A DNA stretch of 49,126 nucleotides from Fidelibacterota bacterium (GTDB lineage Bacteria > Fidelibacterota > UBA2242), in assembly GCA_011046365.1 (NCBI GenBank), contig DSAS01000119.1, positions 1 to 49,126 of the forward strand. The letters run 5' to 3'. Positions 45,793 to 49,126 of the stretch are shown here, piece by piece (positions within the stretch are counted from its first letter, which is position 1; every line of letters begins with the position of its first letter). Under the pieces are notes generated by a model, which searched no databases, was not told where the DNA came from, and was given only the letters and a program-made list of their open reading frames with translations. A program made the translations under genes and the position numbers.

Positions 45793-46638
45793 ATGATCCT
45801 GTTATTGAAAGCGACTTACTACGAGATACTCAAGATTTTTAACCGCATGCGGACCTATATCGGATTTGCCACAGTTACACTGCTGGTGCCGATGATCATG
45901 TACCTGGCGCATCGCTTTGGTTTCGATGTTCAGGATCAGGCACTGCGCGCGCTGGGTGATTCTGTTATGTTTGTCGGTACGCTGGTGAACGGCTTGCTGG
46001 TTTCTTATTACCTGATGAATGTGCTGTGGGTTCACTTCCCCTTTTTCATTGTATTGGTGGGGGGCGACATTATGGCTGGCGAGGCGGCGGCGGGGACCTT
46101 TCGGGTATTAATGACCCGCCCGATAACCCGTTTTCAAATTCTCACCTCCAAATTTATTGCCACCTTTTTCTATACTGCTGTAATTGTTTTCTATCTGGGG
46201 ATCGTCTGTATCGGTTCTGGCGTGATGATTGTCGGCGGCGGAGATCTTTTTGTTTTTGACAAAGGTATCCTGATTCTGTCTCAGAATGAAGCACTCTTCC
46301 GCTTTTTAATTGCCTATGGACTGGCGGTGGTGGTCCAGATGGTAGTGGCGGCGCTGACGTTTTTCTTTTCCACAATAGCCAGTAACGGAATCGGTCCGAT
46401 TATCGGTACTTATGCTGTACTGGTAGTCTCTTTGATTCTGTCGGTAATACAGATTGATGTCTTGGATACTGTTCGCCCTTATCTGTTTACGACCTATTTT
46501 GATGTGTTTTTCGCGCCCTTTGCCGACCCGATACCCTGGCGCGAGATTGTCCAAAAGTCACTCTGTCTGGGAGGCTATATCATTGGGTTTTACATATTGA
46601 GTCTGCTGGTGTTCATTCGCAAAGATATTTTATCGTGA
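45793..46638 (+). CDS. ABC-2 type transporter permease
   Basis: The protein has 281 residues and about six membrane segments: ATVTLLVPMIMYLAH, VGTLVNGLLVSYYLMNVLW, FFYTAVIVFYLGIVCIG, LIAYGLAVVVQMVVAALTFFF, GTYAVLVVSLILSVI and LGGYIIGFYILSLLVF. The loop GGDIMAGEAAAGTFRVLMTRPI, shown as IMAGEAAAGTFRVLM, with RFQILTSKFI, is the ABC2-type membrane coupling pattern. It follows the ATPase gene without a gap and overlaps the LolA-like gene by 4 bases. The substrate is unknown; the LolA-like partner suggests a lipid or lipoprotein. Confidence 0.87.
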   Translation: MILLLKATYYEILKIFNRMRTYIGFATVTLLVPMIMYLAHRFGFDVQDQALRALGDSVMFVGTLVNGLLVSYYLMNVLWVHFPFFIVLVGGDIMAGEAAAGTFRVLMTRPITRFQILTSKFIATFFYTAVIVFYLGIVCIGSGVMIVGGGDLFVFDKGILILSQNEALFRFLIAYGLAVVVQMVVAALTFFFSTIASNGIGPIIGTYAVLVVSLILSVIQIDVLDTVRPYLFTTYFDVFFAPFADPIPWREIVQKSLCLGGYIIGFYILSLLVFIRKDILS

Positions 46639-47348
46639 TGAATCAGAAATTATTACATCTGTCTTTATTAATCATAATGGCGCTGCTGTTAGGTGTAATG
46701 ACAAGTTTGGAGAGCCAAACCCTTTCCGATCCTGTCATTATTTTGGGTAAGGTCCAGGCACCCATGGAGGCAATTGCCGACTATTCGGTCACGGTGACCG
46801 TTTCCGTCGCGGTACCGAACCTGCGGATGCCGGATAAAGAGTTGCGGCTTTTCTACCAGCAGCCGGATAAAATCCATGTCGAAACGGACGGATTTGCCAT
46901 GTTACCCAAGGTCGGTCTGGTGCCTTCGCAGATCAATCAGCTCCTGGAAAACGTCAAAATGACCCTGAAGAGCACGCCGGAACAGAATGAGAGTGGCGCC
47001 TATATAATTAACCTTCAGCATCTGGAAGCTCCGTCAAAAATGACCACTACCATCTGGATCAATCCGAAACGCTGGACTCTGGATAAGGTTCTGATGAACG
47101 TACCCGATATAGCCGAAACAGTCATCACCATTCAGTATCAAAAATTTGAGGGATTCTGGTTGCCGGAAGCAATTAAAGTCTATCTTAATATGCAGCAATC
47201 CATCCCGGCAATGCAGCGCCCCTCCATTGAGTACCCGGTTGGGTATTTCGGCGGCAGTTCGGGGAAGGAGCCGGTGAGCGGAATAATCACCCTTGATTTC
47301 GGGGATTATCGGGTGAATCAGGGTATTGATTCCAAAATATTTGAATAA
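46635..47348 (+). CDS. Secreted LolA-like lipoprotein-carrier-fold protein
   Basis: The protein has 237 residues with a signal peptide (LSLLIIMALLLGVMTSLESQ). The body has the long curved beta-sheet pattern of LolA/DUF4292-like carriers: IADYSVTVTVSVAVPNL, ELRLFYQQPDKIHVETDGF, WINPKRWTLDKVLMNVPD, TVITIQYQKFEGFWLPEAIKV and GIITLDFGDYRVN. The KxRx..P.KIR.E turn of LolA appears as YQQPDKIHVETD. It is coupled to an ABC-2 exporter, so a periplasmic carrier in an export path is inferred. No catalytic residues are seen. Confidence 0.6.
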   Translation: MMNQKLLHLSLLIIMALLLGVMTSLESQTLSDPVIILGKVQAPMEAIADYSVTVTVSVAVPNLRMPDKELRLFYQQPDKIHVETDGFAMLPKVGLVPSQINQLLENVKMTLKSTPEQNESGAYIINLQHLEAPSKMTTTIWINPKRWTLDKVLMNVPDIAETVITIQYQKFEGFWLPEAIKVYLNMQQSIPAMQRPSIEYPVGYFGGSSGKEPVSGIITLDFGDYRVNQGIDSKIFE

Positions 47349-47390
47349 AGTTTTTATTTTCTGCAAGCTTTCTTTGCTTTTGAACCGAAA

Positions 47391-47439
47391 ATTCCATTAA
47401 ATTCAATATTGTTTGTATGGAATATTTTTGGGATGGAAT
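47391..47439. promoter_or_regulatory. Candidate operator before the PadR gene
   Basis: ATTCCAT (47391-47397) and ATGGAAT (47417-47423) are inverted arms with a 19-base spacer, and ATGGAAT is repeated at 47433-47439 directly before the PadR start. PadR regulators often bind inverted repeats in their own promoters. Confidence 0.35.
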
Positions 47440-47441
47440 AG

Positions 47442-47957
47442 ATGACGCAGCTCGAACTGACCGTACTGGGAATCATTCAAAAAAAACCGTCTCACGCCTA
47501 TAACGTTGAGAAAGAAATCGTTGAAAAGGGGATTCGTGATCGCATTAAAATCGGCTTTTCCACGATCTATTCAACCCTGAAAAAACTGGAGAAAAATGGA
47601 CTGCTGGAAAGTCATTTCAAACCTCAGGAAAATTTGCCCGGTCGGCGGGTTTACTCTATAACCTTCAAGGGGCGCCAGCAATTTTTGGAGGAGATCAAAA
47701 AAGCCCTGTCACAGCCGCAGCCTGAAGCCAGCCTTTTTGAAACCGGTTTGCGCTTCGGCGATGTGCTGGACCGGCACGAAATGAAAGAGGCGCTGTCGCT
47801 CTATGATTCCGAGTTGAGCCGCCTGATCCAGGCGAAAGTCAAGGAGCTGACAAGTATTGATAATCCCAGTGCCATAGAGCGGGCGATGCTTTCGCGCCCG
47901 CTGTCGCTGTGGCAAGCCGAGCGTAAATGGACCCGTGAGCTGCTGGCTCTTTTATAA
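47442..47957 (+). CDS. PadR-family transcriptional regulator
   Basis: The protein has 171 residues. The winged-helix domain (1-90) shows TQLELTVLGIIQKKPSHAYN, IGFSTIYSTLKKLEKNGLLES and GRRVYSITFKGRQQFLEEI, which is the PadR signature. The C-terminal helical dimer region fits the Vir_act_alpha_C type. It follows the ABC transporter operon by 93 bases with its own repeat-bearing leader and probably regulates the ABC-2 and LolA-like genes. The effector is unknown. Confidence 0.9.
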   Translation: MTQLELTVLGIIQKKPSHAYNVEKEIVEKGIRDRIKIGFSTIYSTLKKLEKNGLLESHFKPQENLPGRRVYSITFKGRQQFLEEIKKALSQPQPEASLFETGLRFGDVLDRHEMKEALSLYDSELSRLIQAKVKELTSIDNPSAIERAMLSRPLSLWQAERKWTRELLALL

Positions 47958-47972
47958 CATCATGGAGGAATG

Positions 47973-48269
47973 ATGGAAAACTGGATTGATTATTTATCGG
48001 TTAATCCGATTATCGCCCTGGCGCTCGTAACAATTCTGATTCTCTTTCTGTTTATGGTTTTCAGAAAGTTGGTGAAATGGGCGTTGATTTCCTTTATTAT
48101 TTTAGCTGTTGCAGTGGGCGTTTCTTATAACGAAGCCCAGAAATCGGAGTTGATCAGACAGGGTGAAAAAATTTTTAAAAAGGGCGAGCGGTTACTGAAG
48201 GAGGGAGAGCGGGATACAGACAAAGCGCTCAATAAACTGAAAAAAGATCTTAAGAAAAAGTCGAATTAG
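47973..48269 (+). CDS. Small membrane protein with Lys-rich C-terminal helix
   Basis: The GGAGG Shine-Dalgarno at 47964-47968 sits best with the second of two ATGs (47973), giving 98 residues. Two membrane segments (PIIALALVTILILFLFMVF and WALISFIILAVAVGVSY) are followed by a charged helix with repeats of the GEKIFKKGERLLKEGERDTD kind. It is unlike any family I can name. It is 12-15 bases downstream of the PadR gene, so it may be co-regulated. Envelope location with a cytoplasmic or periplasmic coiled tail is inferred. Confidence 0.6.
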   Translation: MENWIDYLSVNPIIALALVTILILFLFMVFRKLVKWALISFIILAVAVGVSYNEAQKSELIRQGEKIFKKGERLLKEGERDTDKALNKLKKDLKKKSN

Positions 48270-48297
48270 ATTTAATCCAACAGAATGCCATGCCCTT

Positions 48298-48326
48298 TTG
48301 CATCGGTGATTTTCCTTTTATAAAAT
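48298..48326 (+). promoter_or_regulatory. Candidate promoter of the tryptophanase-like gene
   Basis: TTGCAT (48298-48303), a 17-base spacer and TAAAAT (48321-48326) lie about 94 bases before the ATG. No Trp-containing leader peptide like TnaC is found in the leader. Confidence 0.35.
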
Positions 48327-48419
48327 TTTACTTTATACGGCTGCGCCGGGCTCCCAGTTATATCATGTAACCGGATTGATGAAGCAAAATAATCAAAATC
48401 TAACAGGAGCACAAAAATA

Positions 48420-49126
48420 TGCCGAAATATATCCCCGAACCGTTCAGAATTAAGGTCGTTGAACCGATCAAAAAAACCGCTCGTGCCGAACGGGAGAAAA
48501 TTTTACAAAAAGCCGGATATAATCTTTTTAATGTCCCTTCTGAAAAGGTCTATATTGACCTCTTGACGGATAGCGGCACCGGCGCCATGAGCGATTATCA
48601 ATGGGCTGGTCTTCAGCTCGGTGACGAGTCCTATGCGCAGTGTCGTAACTGGTTTCACTTTGAAGAAACCGTCAGAGAAATTACCGGAATGACGTATATC
48701 ATTCCCACACACCAGGGGCGTGTCGCCGAAAACCTGCTCTTTTCGACGATTCTGAAACCCGGGATGATTGTTCCCAACAACAACCACTTTGATACCACCC
48801 GAGCCAATATTCTGGCGAATGGCGGGGTTCCGGTTGACCTGGTAATTGAGTCGGGCAAGGACCCGGAGCTGGAGCACCCGTTCAAAGGGAACATGGACAC
48901 TGCAAAGCTGGAGCAGTTGCTGGAAAAAGAGGGAAAAGATAATATTCCGGTTGTTTTTGTTACCATTACTAATAACTCCGGGGGCGGACAGCCGGTTTCC
49001 ATGGAAAATCTGCGTCAGGTTCGGAATCTGTGCGACCGTTATGGTATACCACTGTTTCTCGATGCCTGTCGTTTTGCCGAGAACGCCTATTTCATCAAGC
49101 TGCGGGAAAGCGGCTATGCTGACCAA
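48420..49126 (+). CDS. Tryptophanase / tyrosine phenol-lyase family PLP enzyme, 5' part
   Basis: The gene is open from ATG 48420 (Shine-Dalgarno AGGAGC) to the window end, 235 codons, about half of the usual 460-470. The family is clear: MPKYIPEPFRIKVVEPIK, IDLLTDSGTGAMSDYQWAG, YIIPTHQGRVAENLLF and DACRFAENAYFIK. It catalyses PLP-dependent beta-elimination of tryptophan to indole, or of tyrosine to phenol. Asp125 in HFDTTRAN matches the Asp of tryptophanase where tyrosine phenol-lyase has Thr, and RFAENAYFI is tryptophanase-like. MSDYQWAG and the Arg after DTT are as in tyrosine phenol-lyase. Tryptophanase is favoured. The C-terminal specificity residues are out of the window. Confidence 0.88.

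Noticed and set aside
48285-48323. Twelve-codon ORF (MPCPFASVIFLL) before the tryptophanase gene as a TnaC-like leader
   Set aside because: It has no Trp and no Pro-ending stall motif, and no ribosome-binding site.

Overview
The window looks like the origin-proximal part of the chromosome of an uncultured-type diderm bacterium. Envelope genes (outer-membrane barrel-like proteins, SurA-like foldases, lipoproteins, a LolA-like protein, LPP20-family proteins), moderate G+C, ordinary sigma70-like promoters and an NtrY/NtrX-type two-component pair suggest a member or relative of the FCB group (Marinimicrobia, KSB1 or Calditrichota-like). That placement is inference. I see no rRNA, tRNA, insertion sequence, prophage or CRISPR array.

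Layout. 1-1070 (minus): 5' part of a secreted lamin-tail-domain protein. 1230-7005 (plus): a five-gene envelope locus of one barrel-like protein, one DUF6175-like protein and three LPP20-type proteins. 7017-15867 (minus): a replication operon read dnaN-recF-dciA-gyrB-gyrA-yggS-divIVA-degenerate purine nucleoside phosphorylase. 16162-28588 (minus): rpmH-rnpA-yidD-yidC-mnmE-mnmG-mfd and three parvulin-type foldases. 28936-30860 (plus): dnaA and ssb. The change of gene direction at 28589-28935, DnaA-box-like pairs, and two near-perfect parS centromere sites at 22872 and 24745 indicate that oriC is here, most likely between rpmH and dnaA. parA, parB and rsmG, which often sit in this neighbourhood, are absent; mfd follows mnmG instead.

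30899-49126 is mixed: a TGS-type nucleoside kinase, an unknown membrane protein with a P-loop protein, arsenate reductase, queG-plsX, a DUF4390/NtrY/NtrX-like signalling operon, two paralogous secreted PDZ-plus-barrel proteins, a ComM-like AAA protein, an ABC-2 transporter with a LolA-like protein and PadR regulator, and the 5' part of a tryptophanase/tyrosine phenol-lyase gene.

The most unusual points are: two parS sites at the two ends of mnmG, one centred on the GTG start of mfd; gyrB with no canonical start codon and apparently beginning at ATT behind a good Shine-Dalgarno; an rnpA reading frame that has to begin inside rpmH; the LPP20/DUF6175 envelope locus; and the pair of PDZ-barrel fusion proteins.
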